The notes under the pieces were generated by a model. The model worked only from the letters and a program-made list of their open reading frames with translations, ran no database searches and was not told where the DNA came from. 51,353 bases of DNA from Bryobacterales bacterium (lineage in GTDB: Bacteria; Acidobacteriota; Terriglobia; Bryobacterales; Bryobacteraceae), in NCBI GenBank assembly GCA_027452065.1, contig DAIDHC010000030.1:1-51353 (forward strand), in the 5' to 3' direction. The position numbers and the translations under genes are program-made. Below, piece after piece: positions 27,252 to 36,278 of this stretch. The stretch's first letter is position 1; the number at the start of each line of letters is the position of its first letter.

Positions 27252-28352
27252 TTGCCAGATTCCGCCGCAAAACGACCTGATCCCGAGCTGCTGCTTCGCC
27301 AGGTGGAAGCGGAGGAACGCCGTGCGCGCCACGGGCGGCTGAAGGTGTTTTTGGGGTACTCGTCGGGCGTGGGGAAATCGTACCGCATGCTGGACGAGGC
27401 CCGGCGACGGCGCGAGCGCGGGCAGGACGTTGTGGTGGCGGCGATCCAGCCGCAGAGGCCGCCAGAAGTGGAGGCGCTGCTGAACGGGCTGGAGGTGATA
27501 CCGCCGATTCTGATCGACAATGTGGCGGTAATCGACGTAGCGAGGGTTCTGGAACGCCGGCCGGAGGCGGTGGTGATCGACGGCCTCGCTTACGACAACC
27601 CGCCGGGATGCAAGAACCGCTGGCGCTGGAGGGACGTACAGGACATCCTGCACGCGGGCATTTCGGTGATCGGCTCGGTGAACCTGCAGTTCATCGACGA
27701 GCTTCGCGAGCAAGTGGAGGCGATCACCGGGAAGCACATTACGCAGACGATTCCGCGGCGGTTTCTGAACACAGCCGACGAGATCGTGGTGGTGGACGCT
27801 CCGCCGGACCTGCCGCAGTTGCAGGAGCCGGGGACGCCGGGCGCCGCGCCGGGGATGAACTCGCAGCAGCGTTTATCGGCGCTGCGCGAGCTGGCGCTGG
27901 TTGTGGCGGCCGACGTTGTCGATCAGCAGCTCGAGTATTACCTGGAGTCGCACGGAATCGAAAACCTGTGGGGCACACAGGAAAGGATTCTGGTGTGCAT
28001 CACACCGCGGGCCAACGCGGCGGCGATGATCGCGAGCGGGCGGCGCAACGCCGACCGTTTTCACGGCGAGCTTTCCGTCTGTTATGTCGAGCAGGGAGAG
28101 CTGTCGAATGACGACCGGGCGGCGGTGGAGGCGAGCCTGGCGGCGGCGCGCGAGGCCCGTGCCCAGGTGGTATTGCTGCACGGCGAAGATCCGATCGCCG
28201 CGATCATGGCATATGCGCGAGAGCGGGGCGTGACGCAGATTTTCCTCGGGCACAGTTTTCGCCAGAGCTGGTGGGACCGCATTTTCGGCGGGCCGGTGGA
28301 CCGCTTCATCCGCGCCGCTGAAGGGATTGACGTGCGGGTTTTCCCGCACTGA
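27252..28352 (+). CDS. Stand-alone KdpD N-terminal sensor protein, divergent copy
   Basis: 366 residues from a TTG at 27252. It holds only the KdpD cytoplasmic sensor part: residues 30-230 the nucleotide-binding domain, then a Usp domain (ERILVCITPRANAAAMIASG to the end). Walker A is kept (GYSSGVGKS, 35-43). The Walker-B-like segment reads VVIDGLAYDNPPG followed by CKNRWRWRDVQDIL, where normal KdpD has LVDELAHTNxPGS then KRWQDV; the acidic Glu and His are lost. NLQFIDELREQVEAITGK replaces NVQHLESLND. No membrane, His-kinase or ATPase domain is present. It likely regulates the kinase encoded at 19797, perhaps as a nucleotide-sensing partner of the next gene product. Confidence 0.88.
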   Translation: MPDSAAKRPDPELLLRQVEAEERRARHGRLKVFLGYSSGVGKSYRMLDEARRRRERGQDVVVAAIQPQRPPEVEALLNGLEVIPPILIDNVAVIDVARVLERRPEAVVIDGLAYDNPPGCKNRWRWRDVQDILHAGISVIGSVNLQFIDELREQVEAITGKHITQTIPRRFLNTADEIVVVDAPPDLPQLQEPGTPGAAPGMNSQQRLSALRELALVVAADVVDQQLEYYLESHGIENLWGTQERILVCITPRANAAAMIASGRRNADRFHGELSVCYVEQGELSNDDRAAVEASLAAAREARAQVVLLHGEDPIAAIMAYARERGVTQIFLGHSFRQSWWDRIFGGPVDRFIRAAEGIDVRVFPH

Positions 28353-28356
28353 ACGC

Positions 28357-29457
28357 ATGGCGGATCTACCCAAGCGCGGCGCACTCAAGGTCTTCCTCGG
28401 CTACGCGGCGGGCTCGGGCAAGACGTACCAGATGCTGGAGGAAGGCCAGGAACTGCGGCGGCGCGGCGTCGACGTGGTGATCGGGTACTTCGAGCCGCAC
28501 GGGCGCCGGGACACGATCGCCAGGACGGAGGGGCTGGAGATGATCCCGCGCCGGAAGCTGGCCTATCGCGGGGCGGTGTTCGAAGAGATGGACACGCCGG
28601 CGATCGTGAGGCGGGTACCGGGGGTGTGCCTGGTGGACGAGTTTGCGCACACCAATGTTCCGGGAAGCGAGCACGGCAAGCGCTGGCAGGACGTGGAATC
28701 GCTGCTGGAGGCGGGCATCGACGTGCATACGACGATGAACGTGCAGCATCTGGAGAGCCTGAACGACCAGGTGTGGCAGATCACGGGCATTCGGGTGCGG
28801 GAGACGATACCGGACTGGGTGCTGGCGCAGGCGACCGATGTGGTGATGGTGGACGTGACGCCGCGGGCGCTGCTGAACCGGCTGGAGCGCGGGGTGGTTT
28901 ACCCACCGGACAAGGCGCGGAAGGCGCTCGAAAATTTCTTTCAGGAGTCGCACCTGGTGGCGCTGCGGGAGCTTGCGCTCCGCCAGGCGGCGCATGAAGT
29001 GGATACGCGCCAGGCGCAGCCGGAAGAGCCCGGCGAACAGCCGGAGGGCCCGCATGAAAGGATTCTGATCCACATTACGGCCGAGCCGTCGTCGGCCGAG
29101 CTGATCCGCCGCGGCAAGAGAGTGGCGGACCATCTTCATGCGGCCTGCTTCGCGGTGACGGTGTGCCCGCCGGCGGGGCTGGATCAGCTCTCGACGCCCC
29201 ATCGCGAGGCCATCGAGCGGCACCTGAACTTTGCGCGCAATCTTCATGTGGAAACCCGGGTGCTGACGGGCGAGGATACGGCGCTCGCGCTGGTGGAGTT
29301 TGCGCGGCTCCATCAGGTGACTCAGATCTTCGTGGCCCGGCCGAAGTACGGGGGCTTCAACCGGCTGCTGGGCCGCAACCTGGTGCACCGCGTGGTGCGG
29401 CTGGCGCGGCAGATGCAGGTAACGATTGTGGCCGAGCGCCACCGGCCGGGCTCGTAA
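28357..29457 (+). CDS. Stand-alone KdpD N-terminal sensor protein, canonical copy
   Basis: 366 residues from the ATG at 28357, four bases after the previous stop. Walker A GYAAGSGKT (15-23), CLVDEFAHTNVPGSEHGKRW (91-110) and HTTMNVQHLESLNDQVWQITG match ordinary KdpD closely. A linker (ALRELALRQAAHEVD) leads to the Usp domain (ERILIHITAEPSSAELIRRG ... HQVTQIFVARPKYGG), which in some bacteria binds c-di-AMP. The protein ends there, without the membrane and kinase parts. With the preceding paralogue it supplies in trans what the short KdpD kinase lacks. Confidence 0.9.
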   Translation: MADLPKRGALKVFLGYAAGSGKTYQMLEEGQELRRRGVDVVIGYFEPHGRRDTIARTEGLEMIPRRKLAYRGAVFEEMDTPAIVRRVPGVCLVDEFAHTNVPGSEHGKRWQDVESLLEAGIDVHTTMNVQHLESLNDQVWQITGIRVRETIPDWVLAQATDVVMVDVTPRALLNRLERGVVYPPDKARKALENFFQESHLVALRELALRQAAHEVDTRQAQPEEPGEQPEGPHERILIHITAEPSSAELIRRGKRVADHLHAACFAVTVCPPAGLDQLSTPHREAIERHLNFARNLHVETRVLTGEDTALALVEFARLHQVTQIFVARPKYGGFNRLLGRNLVHRVVRLARQMQVTIVAERHRPGS

Positions 29458-29467
29458 ACGTGGCGTA

Positions 29468-32179
29468 TTACTCTTCGTTCAACTCGAACGAGTAGCTTCC
29501 GGAAGCCACCGACAACTCAACCGCGCCCTCGACGGCGGAAGCTCCGCGAACGCCCTCCACTCCGCCGCGGTAGGCGCCCGCCTGCCAAACCGGGCGGCCG
29601 CTCTCGGTGATGGAGACGCTCTTCATTTCCGGGGCCAGCGGGATGACGACTTTCGCCCCGCTGCCCACGGGCACGACGACATCGAGGGCGACCTTGCCGG
29701 CCCCGCGCTTCCAGGAGCAGGAGACGGTTCCGCGCAGAGTCTCGATGCTCGCTGCGGCCCAGCGGAGATCCTCGACCATCTGAGGCGCGATGCGCAGGCG
29801 GCGATAGCCCGGCTCGTCCGAATCGATGCCGATGCCGCCGGGGGCCTCGTAGAGCCACGCTCCGACACTGCCGAACATGGGATGGTCCTGCGAGTTCATC
29901 GACGGGCCCTCCTTGCGCTGCCATAGTTCCCAGAGGGTGGTGGCGCCGTTGCGGATCATGTAGCCCCAGCTTGGGTAGGTGGTTTGGGTGGCGAGCTCAT
30001 AGGCGACATCGGAGCGGCCGAGCGCGGTGAGCTCGGGCAGGAGAAACTTCACGCCGATGAAGCCGGTGGTCAGATGGGTGTCGTGCGTGTAGACGATGTC
30101 GTTGACCAGGTTCCATTCGACGGCCCCGGCTTTGTCCTTCGGGGCGAGGCCCAGGGCGAGCGCCATGGCGTTGGCGGTCTGGGTGCCGTTGGCGAAGTTG
30201 CCGGTGGCGGAATCGAAATAGCGGGCCAGGATGGCGGAGCGCAGGCGCTGGGCGAGCGCGTCGTAGGCGGCGGCGTCGTTGGTCTTGCCGAGCACGCGGG
30301 CGATGGCGGCCATTTGATTTACGTCGTGGAAGTAGTAGAGGGCGGAGACGTAGTCGCTGGGAGTGTGGATGACGGGCACCCAGTCGCCGTAGCGCACGAC
30401 GCCCACGAGTCCGTCCTTGGCCTGGCGGCCGAGCGAGGAGACGTAGCGGGCCAGTGCGTCGTAGTTGTCATCGAGCACGCGGCGGTCGCCGTAGTGCCGC
30501 CACATCTGCCAGCAGAGCTCGACGAAGGCGGTGCCCCAGGCGGGGTCGGAGGGCCGGCCGCCGAAGCGCCAGGGGACGGTGTCGGGCACGGCGCCGTCTT
30601 CGGCCTGGGCGTCGCGGATATCGCGGATGAAGTTGGTGTAGAAGGCGGCCATGTCGAAATTGTCCATGGCTTCTTCGGCGGTGACCTGGGCGTCGGCCAT
30701 CCAGCCCTGACGCTCGTCGCGCTGGTCGCAATCGGTGGGAATGCCGAAGAGGTTGGTGCGCTGGCTCCAGACGATGATTCTTTGCAGATCGTTCAGGACG
30801 GGCTTGGAAGAGGCGAAGCCGCCGACGGTTTCCACGCTGGTGTAAGCCAGGACGGCGCGGACGGAATCGAGGGCGGGCGTGCCCGGATAGCCGGTGAGCT
30901 CGACATAGCGGAAGCCGTGATAGGTGAAGCGGGGCTGGTAGGATTCGGCGGCGCCGCCGCGCAGCAGGTAGACATCTTCGGAACGTGCCGAGCGGAGGTT
31001 TTCGCGATTGAGGGAGCCGTCTTCGTAGACCAGCTCGCTGTAGCGCATCCTCACGCGGGTTCCGGCGGGGCCGCGAACGCTCAGCTTCGCCCAACCGCTC
31101 ATGTTCTGGCCGAAATCGTAGACATAAACGCCGGGCGCGGGATTGGTCATGGCGCGGGCGGCGAGCTCACCCTGCGTTTGAATAGCGGGCATGAGCTCGG
31201 CCGAGCGGGCGCCGCCGGAGCCTTCGACGGTTTTCGCGGGCGCCCACGAGGCGTCGTCGAAGCCGGAGCGGTCCCAGCCCGGGACCTCGCGGCGGGCATC
31301 GTAGACCTCGCCGTCGTAAACGCTGTCGCTGACGACGGGGCCCTGGCGGACGCGCCAGGCGCCGTCGGTGACGACGCTCATCGTCTTGCCGTCCGCCATC
31401 TCGACATTCATCTGAACGAGCAGCGCGGGCGCGGGGTAGTACGCGGCGAAGGCCGGGAGGCTGAGCGTGGCCCAGCCGCCGCCGATCGCGGCGCCGATGG
31501 CATTTTGTCCGGGCTGGAGCAAGGCCGTGACATCGTAGGTGCTGTAGAGGACACGCGCGGGGTAGGTGGTATAGGCGGGATCGAGAACGCGGCGGCCGAT
31601 GCGATGGCCGTTGAGGGAGAGTTCGTAGTAGCCGAGGGCGGTGACGTAGACGCGGGCGCGCACCACGGCAGAGGGCAGCGTGAAACTCCGGCGGAGTTGG
31701 TTGCCTCCGCCGATCCAGCGGCCCTGCCAGTCGCCCTTGTTCAGCAGGCCGGTGTCGAAGCGGGCGGGCTCGCTGAAGGGAGCGGCGCGGCCATCGCGAT
31801 CCCAGGCGCGGACCTTCCAGAAATACGTCCGCCCGCTTTCGAGCGCTTTGCCGGCGTATTCAATCTGGCCGCTCGACTCGGAGGCGACGCGGCCGCTGTC
31901 CCAGATGTCGCCGCGATTTTGGGCCAGCGTTTCGGCGGCTCCGGCGACCAGGATTTGAAATGCGGTTTGCTTCTGATCGCGGCCGGTCCAGGGGAGCGCC
32001 CAGAAGAAGCGCGGACGAGGCGTGTCGACGCCGAGAGGATTGCGGAGGTATTCGCATCGCAGACGCTGCGGCGGGGCGGCGTTCTGGGCCAGACAGAGCC
32101 GGGCGGGCGCGAGAGGCGCGAGAATCAGAGCGGCGAGGGCGCACAGGCGCGAGAGGGTGGGCAGCGTGTGAAGCTTCAC
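29468..32179 (-). CDS. Secreted alpha-L-rhamnosidase, GH78
   Basis: 903 residues with a signal peptide (LCALAALILAPLAPARLCLA). Order: fibronectin-like domain LRCEYLRNPLGVDTPRPRFF, the Bac_rhamnosid_N sandwich (WQGRWIGGG, RARVYVTALGYYELSLNGHR), a second sandwich, and the (alpha/alpha)6 catalytic barrel. GIPTDCDQRDERQGWMADAQ is the GH78 active-site segment with the Glu general acid; the barrel continues to TTLWELWQRKEGPSMNSQDH and GSVGAWLYEAPGGI, then a C-terminal beta domain. It should release rhamnose from plant or microbial glycans. It converges on the kdpD-like gene with a 10-bp gap. Confidence 0.95.
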   Translation of the reverse strand: MKLHTLPTLSRLCALAALILAPLAPARLCLAQNAAPPQRLRCEYLRNPLGVDTPRPRFFWALPWTGRDQKQTAFQILVAGAAETLAQNRGDIWDSGRVASESSGQIEYAGKALESGRTYFWKVRAWDRDGRAAPFSEPARFDTGLLNKGDWQGRWIGGGNQLRRSFTLPSAVVRARVYVTALGYYELSLNGHRIGRRVLDPAYTTYPARVLYSTYDVTALLQPGQNAIGAAIGGGWATLSLPAFAAYYPAPALLVQMNVEMADGKTMSVVTDGAWRVRQGPVVSDSVYDGEVYDARREVPGWDRSGFDDASWAPAKTVEGSGGARSAELMPAIQTQGELAARAMTNPAPGVYVYDFGQNMSGWAKLSVRGPAGTRVRMRYSELVYEDGSLNRENLRSARSEDVYLLRGGAAESYQPRFTYHGFRYVELTGYPGTPALDSVRAVLAYTSVETVGGFASSKPVLNDLQRIIVWSQRTNLFGIPTDCDQRDERQGWMADAQVTAEEAMDNFDMAAFYTNFIRDIRDAQAEDGAVPDTVPWRFGGRPSDPAWGTAFVELCWQMWRHYGDRRVLDDNYDALARYVSSLGRQAKDGLVGVVRYGDWVPVIHTPSDYVSALYYFHDVNQMAAIARVLGKTNDAAAYDALAQRLRSAILARYFDSATGNFANGTQTANAMALALGLAPKDKAGAVEWNLVNDIVYTHDTHLTTGFIGVKFLLPELTALGRSDVAYELATQTTYPSWGYMIRNGATTLWELWQRKEGPSMNSQDHPMFGSVGAWLYEAPGGIGIDSDEPGYRRLRIAPQMVEDLRWAAASIETLRGTVSCSWKRGAGKVALDVVVPVGSGAKVVIPLAPEMKSVSITESGRPVWQAGAYRGGVEGVRGASAVEGAVELSVASGSYSFELNEE

Positions 32180-32255
32180 GATTTTTCCCTAATGTACTCT
32201 CTTCGAGTTCGGGCGGCAATTGGGGACGCGAGGAAGCGCGTGGCGCGGGGCGGCT

Positions 32256-34202
32256 TCAGTTGCCTGGCGCGGCGGGGCCGCCGAGACCGAGGTCTTTCCA
32301 CAACTTCTTAAATTCGGGCGTGGAGTTGAGCCGGTCGAAGCTGTGGGAGCATCCCATGTAGGCAAGCATTCCGTCGCGCTCCAGGTAGGCGCGCTGCAGC
32401 CATTTCAGGGCTTCGGCATCACGGCCGAGCTCGCGGTAGACGGCGGCGATAGAAGTCGGGTGGACGTAGCCGGACTGCGCTTGTTGTTCGACCGATCGGA
32501 CCAGACTTTCCGCCTCGGCGCGCTTGCCCTGGCGGGCGTAGAACTCCGCCCGGATGAGATCGAAACGCGGCTGGGAAATGACACCCCGCAGGCGGTCGAG
32601 CTCGCCCGCGGCGTCCGGGTACCGCGCCTGGCGGAGGTATGCACCCTCGAGCTCCTGGCGGGCGGCGACGAAATCGGGATCGAGTTCGAGAGCGCGTTGG
32701 AACTGCTCGACGGCCTCCTGGCCGTGGCCGGAGAAATCGAGGACGACGCCGATGTAGGTCATGATGACGAGCGAGAGAGGATCGAGCTGCTGGGCGCGGC
32801 GAAGCTCAGCCAGAGCATCGTCGTAGCGACCCATGGGAGCCAGATACGCCATCCCGTAGCCGAAGTGGGCGTCTGCGGAGTTCGGGTTGAGTTCGATGGC
32901 CCGCTGGAACTCGCGCTGCGCCGCCGGCCAGTCCCATTCATACAGCGCGCGGACGTAGCCGAGCGAGGAGTGGGCTTCGGCGAGAGAGTCGTTGAGGGCG
33001 ATGGCTTTCTCGGCGGCCTCGCGTGCCTTGGGCATCACGTCGGTGGGCGGGGCGGCGGCGAAGAAAGCGAGCCAGGTGTAGGAATCGGCCAGTCCGGCCC
33101 AAGCCTCGGCGTAATTGGGATCGCGGGCGATGGCCTGATTGAAGTAAGGGATCGATTTCTGCACGTCGGCGGTGCGCCAGCGAGCCCAGTGGTAGCGGCC
33201 TTTGAGAAACAGTTCGTAGGTGGCGATGTCCTCGGGCGGGTTCCGGAGGGCGGAAGGCGAGCGGAGGGGCATCTTCTGGCGGAGCGTGTCGACGATGGCG
33301 CGGGAAATCTCGTCCTGGACGGTGAAGACATCGCGCAACTCGCGCTCGTAGGTTTGAGACCAGAGGTGGTAGCCGTCGGCGACGCTGATGAGCTGGGCGG
33401 TGACGCGGAGGCGCTGGCCGTCCTTGCGGACGCTGCCTTCGAGGACGGCGCCGACGTCGAGCTTGCGGCCGATTTCGCGGATGTCCTGCTGCTTGCCCTT
33501 GAAGGCGAATGACGAAGTGCGGGCAACGACGCGGAAGGCGCCGGCACGAGTGAGGGTGTCGATGATCTCTTCGGTCATGCCGTCGCAGAAATACTCCTGA
33601 TCCTTTTGGGGACTCAGGTCGACGAAGGGCAGGACAGCGATGGAATTGAGAGCCGGCGGAGAGACCGGGCCCTGGCGCCAGCGGTAGCCGAGAGTAACGG
33701 CGAGGCCGAGAGCGGCGACAACCAGGAGACCGGCGGCAAGCTGGCGCCGGGCGCCGTTTTCCGCGGCACCGGAATCGGCCGCGGCCGCGGCAGCGGCGAG
33801 AGGATCGGGCGGTGGCGGTTCGCGGGGAACGAACTGAGGCACGTAGCCGCCCTTGGGCAGGTCGATGCGGAGAGGGTCGCCGGCGCCGGCGGTGTCGTAA
33901 TATTCCTTGAGGCGGGCGCGCAGCTTGACGGCCTCGGTCCGCACGACGGCGTCGATGCGCGGGTCGTAGGTCGGCTTGCGGCCGAAGACCTCGACGCCGA
34001 GCATGGATTCCTTGAGGCGGTCGCCGTTGCCGGCCAGCGACTCGTTGACGGTGAAGGCGAGGAAGCGGCTCAGGCGTTCGGCGCCGGTGAAGCCGGGGCT
34101 CGAAAGAATTTTCTCGAGGGCGGCCCGAATGGCCTCGGCCGAGGCAGCGGGCGGGGGTGCGCCGTTGCCGTTCGCTCCATCCGATGTGGGAGCCGATCTC
34201 AT
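32256..34202 (-). CDS. wHTH-like / TM / TolB-like / TPR membrane regulator
   Basis: 648 residues. Residues ~25-135 carry the same N-terminal domain as the protein at 3815 (RLSRFLAFTVNESLAGNGD, LGVEVFGRKPTYDPRIDAVV, RTEAVKLRARLKEYY, IDLPKGGYVPQF). One membrane helix follows (LAAGLLVVAALGLAVTLGY). A TolB-N-like region comes next (SIAVLPFVDLSPQKDQEYF, VGAVLEGSVRKDGQRLRVTA, ADGYHLWSQTYERELRDVF), then about eight tetratricopeptide-like units (e.g. YAEAWAGLADSYTWLAFFAA, FQRAIELNPNSADAHFGYGM) to the end. Such CadC-like proteins are common in Solibacter-type genomes and are probably membrane-tethered transcription regulators with outside protein-binding repeats. The target is unknown. Confidence 0.85.
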   Translation of the reverse strand: MRSAPTSDGANGNGAPPPAASAEAIRAALEKILSSPGFTGAERLSRFLAFTVNESLAGNGDRLKESMLGVEVFGRKPTYDPRIDAVVRTEAVKLRARLKEYYDTAGAGDPLRIDLPKGGYVPQFVPREPPPPDPLAAAAAAADSGAAENGARRQLAAGLLVVAALGLAVTLGYRWRQGPVSPPALNSIAVLPFVDLSPQKDQEYFCDGMTEEIIDTLTRAGAFRVVARTSSFAFKGKQQDIREIGRKLDVGAVLEGSVRKDGQRLRVTAQLISVADGYHLWSQTYERELRDVFTVQDEISRAIVDTLRQKMPLRSPSALRNPPEDIATYELFLKGRYHWARWRTADVQKSIPYFNQAIARDPNYAEAWAGLADSYTWLAFFAAAPPTDVMPKAREAAEKAIALNDSLAEAHSSLGYVRALYEWDWPAAQREFQRAIELNPNSADAHFGYGMAYLAPMGRYDDALAELRRAQQLDPLSLVIMTYIGVVLDFSGHGQEAVEQFQRALELDPDFVAARQELEGAYLRQARYPDAAGELDRLRGVISQPRFDLIRAEFYARQGKRAEAESLVRSVEQQAQSGYVHPTSIAAVYRELGRDAEALKWLQRAYLERDGMLAYMGCSHSFDRLNSTPEFKKLWKDLGLGGPAAPGN

Positions 34203-34311
34203 GGTGGCCTTAGCCCGCCGCCGCGTCTTCCGGGACTACGACACGGCGCGGCGAAAAGTTTCCTTAATTTTAGCGCCTTCCCGGCGGCGCGCCCCACCCC
34301 GTAAGCGCCGG

Positions 34312-34317
34312 TACAAT
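34312..34317 (+). promoter_or_regulatory. -10-like box before the small ORF at 34324
   Basis: TACAAT ends six bases before the ATG, implying a leaderless or nearly leaderless message. The -35 region is not convincing. Confidence 0.4.
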
Positions 34318-34323
34318 GGAGCC

Positions 34324-34527
34324 ATGGCAAGACTGGCGCTGGTTTATGGGCTGCGAATGCTGCCCTCCGATGAGCTTTCCGAGGTCGGGCACGCGGAGGT
34401 GACCCTGAAGAGCGGGAAGAAAGCGCAGGTCACCATGCACTTGCTGGAGGGGGAAACGGAAGAGGAGATCCGGGAACAACTGGCGCAGTCGGTGGACGCG
34501 TTTTTCGAGTTTTATCCGGAAGTTTGA
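34324..34527 (+). CDS. 67-residue hypothetical protein
   Basis: MARLALVYGLRMLPSDELSE, a beta segment HAEVTLKSGKKAQVTMHLLE, and an acidic helix GETEEEIREQLAQSVDAFFE. It looks like a small folded alpha/beta protein with no Cys and no signal peptide. I do not recognise it. It is followed closely by the CRTAC1 gene, whose ATG is 5 bases after its stop, so they share a transcript. Confidence 0.7.
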   Translation: MARLALVYGLRMLPSDELSEVGHAEVTLKSGKKAQVTMHLLEGETEEEIREQLAQSVDAFFEFYPEV

Positions 34528-34532
34528 ATACG

Positions 34533-36275
34533 ATGTTTTCGAGAAGAGAATGGCTCGGCCTGTGGGGGGCGGCGGCGCTGGAGTTGCGGGCGCAGGGTGT
34601 GGCATCGAGGGGCGTGAAGCCGATGCCGCGGGGCAAGCCGTCGGGAATTCCGTTCCGCGCGCGGCTGGTGGACGTGGCGGCGCAGGCGGGACTGAAGATT
34701 CCTGTGATCTACGGCGGGATTGACCGCAAGGATTACATCGTCGAGACGATCGGCTGCGGCTGCGCCTTCATCGACTACGACAACGACGGGTGGCTGGACG
34801 TGCTGGTGCTGAGCGGCACGAGAGTCGGCGAGACGCTGGCGGAGGCGACCAACCATCTTTATAAGAACAACCGCGACGGGACATTTACCGATGTCACCGA
34901 GAAGGCGGGGCTGCGGCGGACGGGCTGGGCCTCGGCGGTGTGCATCGGAGACTTCAACAACGACGGCTACGACGATCTGTTCATCACGTATTGGGGCCAG
35001 AACGCGCTGTATCGCAACAACGGCGACGGGACGTTCACCGACGTGACCGAGAAGGCCGGCCTGGCGCAAAAAGGTGGACCGGCGCGCTGGGGCGCGGGCT
35101 GCAGCTTCGTCGACTACAACCGGGACGGGCACCTGGACCTGTTTGTGTCCAACTACGTGCAGTTCGATTTCTCCGGCGCGCCGAAGCCGGGCGAGAACCT
35201 GAACTGCACCTGGAAGGGCGTGCCGGTGAACTGCGGGCCGCGCGGGCTTCCGATGGGCCACCACTCGCTCTATCGCAACAATGGGGATGGAACCTTCACC
35301 GACGTCAGCGAGAAGGCGGGGATTCCGGCCACGCTGAAGGGCTACGGGATGACGGTGGTGGCGGCGGATTTCGACAACGACGGGTGGCCCGACATTTACG
35401 TTGCCTGCGATTCCACGCCCAGCCTGCTGCTGATGAACAACCGCGACGGCACGTTCCGCGAAGAGGGACTGATCCGCGGGGTGGCGCTGAACGAAGACGG
35501 CATGGAGCAGGCGGGAATGGGGCTGGGCATCGGCGACTTTAACCTGGACGGCAGCCTGGACGTTTTTAAAACGCACTTCGCCGACGACACCAACATCATT
35601 TACACCAACGACGGCAAAGGCAACTTCGAGGACATGACCAACCACGCCGGCCTGGGCGTGGAGACGCGCTACATCGGCTGGGGCGCGGCGGTGGCCGACC
35701 TGGACAACGACGGCAAGCCGGATCTGTTTTTCGTGACCGGCAACGTATATCCGGAGGTGGAGGCGAAGCTGCCGGCGTATCCGTTCCACACGCCGCGCGT
35801 GGTGTTTCACAACCTGGGCAACGGAAAGTTCGAGGAGTTGATCGACGAGGCGGGGCCGGGAGTGGCGGCGCGCCACGCCAGCCGGGGCGCGGCGTTCGGG
35901 GACTTCGACAACGACGGCGACGTGGACGTGCTGATTGTGAATCTGAACGAACCGCCGTCGCTGCTGAGAAACGACGTGACCAGCGGCGGGCACTGGCTGA
36001 AGGTGAAGCTGCGGGGAACGGTGAGCAATCGCACGGCGATCGGCGCGCGGGTGACGGCGCATTACGGCGGCAAGATGCAGGCGCAGGAAGTGCTGAGCCA
36101 GAGCAGCTTTTATTCGGCCAGCGACCTGAGGCTGCACTTCGGGCTGGGCGAGGCGACGGCGGTGGATCTGGAAGTGCGGTGGCCGGCGGGCAAGAAGGAG
36201 ACGTTCCGCGCGGTGCCGATCGACCGGCTGCTGACGATCGAGGAGGGGAAGGGAATCGTGCGGCAGGGGTGGTGA
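34533..36275 (+). CDS. CRTAC1/ASPIC-UnbV family VCBS-repeat protein, Tat-exported
   Basis: 580 residues from the ATG at 34533. The Tat motif SRREWLGLWGAAALELRA starts it. Seven Asp-rich FG-GAP/VCBS calcium loops follow: DYDNDGWLDVLV, DFNNDGYDDLFI, DYNRDGHLDLFV, DFDNDGWPDIYV, DFNLDGSLDVFK, DLDNDGKPDLFF and DFDNDGDVDVLI, alternating with NNRDGTFTDVTEKAGL-type units. It ends with an ASPIC/UnbV domain (AIGARVTAHYGGKMQAQEVL, DLRLHFGLGEATAVDLEVRW). A beta-propeller exposed outside the cytoplasm is expected; substrate unknown. Confidence 0.95.
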   Translation: MFSRREWLGLWGAAALELRAQGVASRGVKPMPRGKPSGIPFRARLVDVAAQAGLKIPVIYGGIDRKDYIVETIGCGCAFIDYDNDGWLDVLVLSGTRVGETLAEATNHLYKNNRDGTFTDVTEKAGLRRTGWASAVCIGDFNNDGYDDLFITYWGQNALYRNNGDGTFTDVTEKAGLAQKGGPARWGAGCSFVDYNRDGHLDLFVSNYVQFDFSGAPKPGENLNCTWKGVPVNCGPRGLPMGHHSLYRNNGDGTFTDVSEKAGIPATLKGYGMTVVAADFDNDGWPDIYVACDSTPSLLLMNNRDGTFREEGLIRGVALNEDGMEQAGMGLGIGDFNLDGSLDVFKTHFADDTNIIYTNDGKGNFEDMTNHAGLGVETRYIGWGAAVADLDNDGKPDLFFVTGNVYPEVEAKLPAYPFHTPRVVFHNLGNGKFEELIDEAGPGVAARHASRGAAFGDFDNDGDVDVLIVNLNEPPSLLRNDVTSGGHWLKVKLRGTVSNRTAIGARVTAHYGGKMQAQEVLSQSSFYSASDLRLHFGLGEATAVDLEVRWPAGKKETFRAVPIDRLLTIEEGKGIVRQGW

Positions 36276-36278
36276 GGA

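Noticed and set aside
27252..29457. The two short KdpD-like genes as fragments of a frameshifted KdpD.
   Set aside because: Each has a complete nucleotide-binding and Usp domain, a proper stop, and a start close to the preceding stop; the kinase half is 6 kb upstream before kdpE, so no single frameshift explains it.
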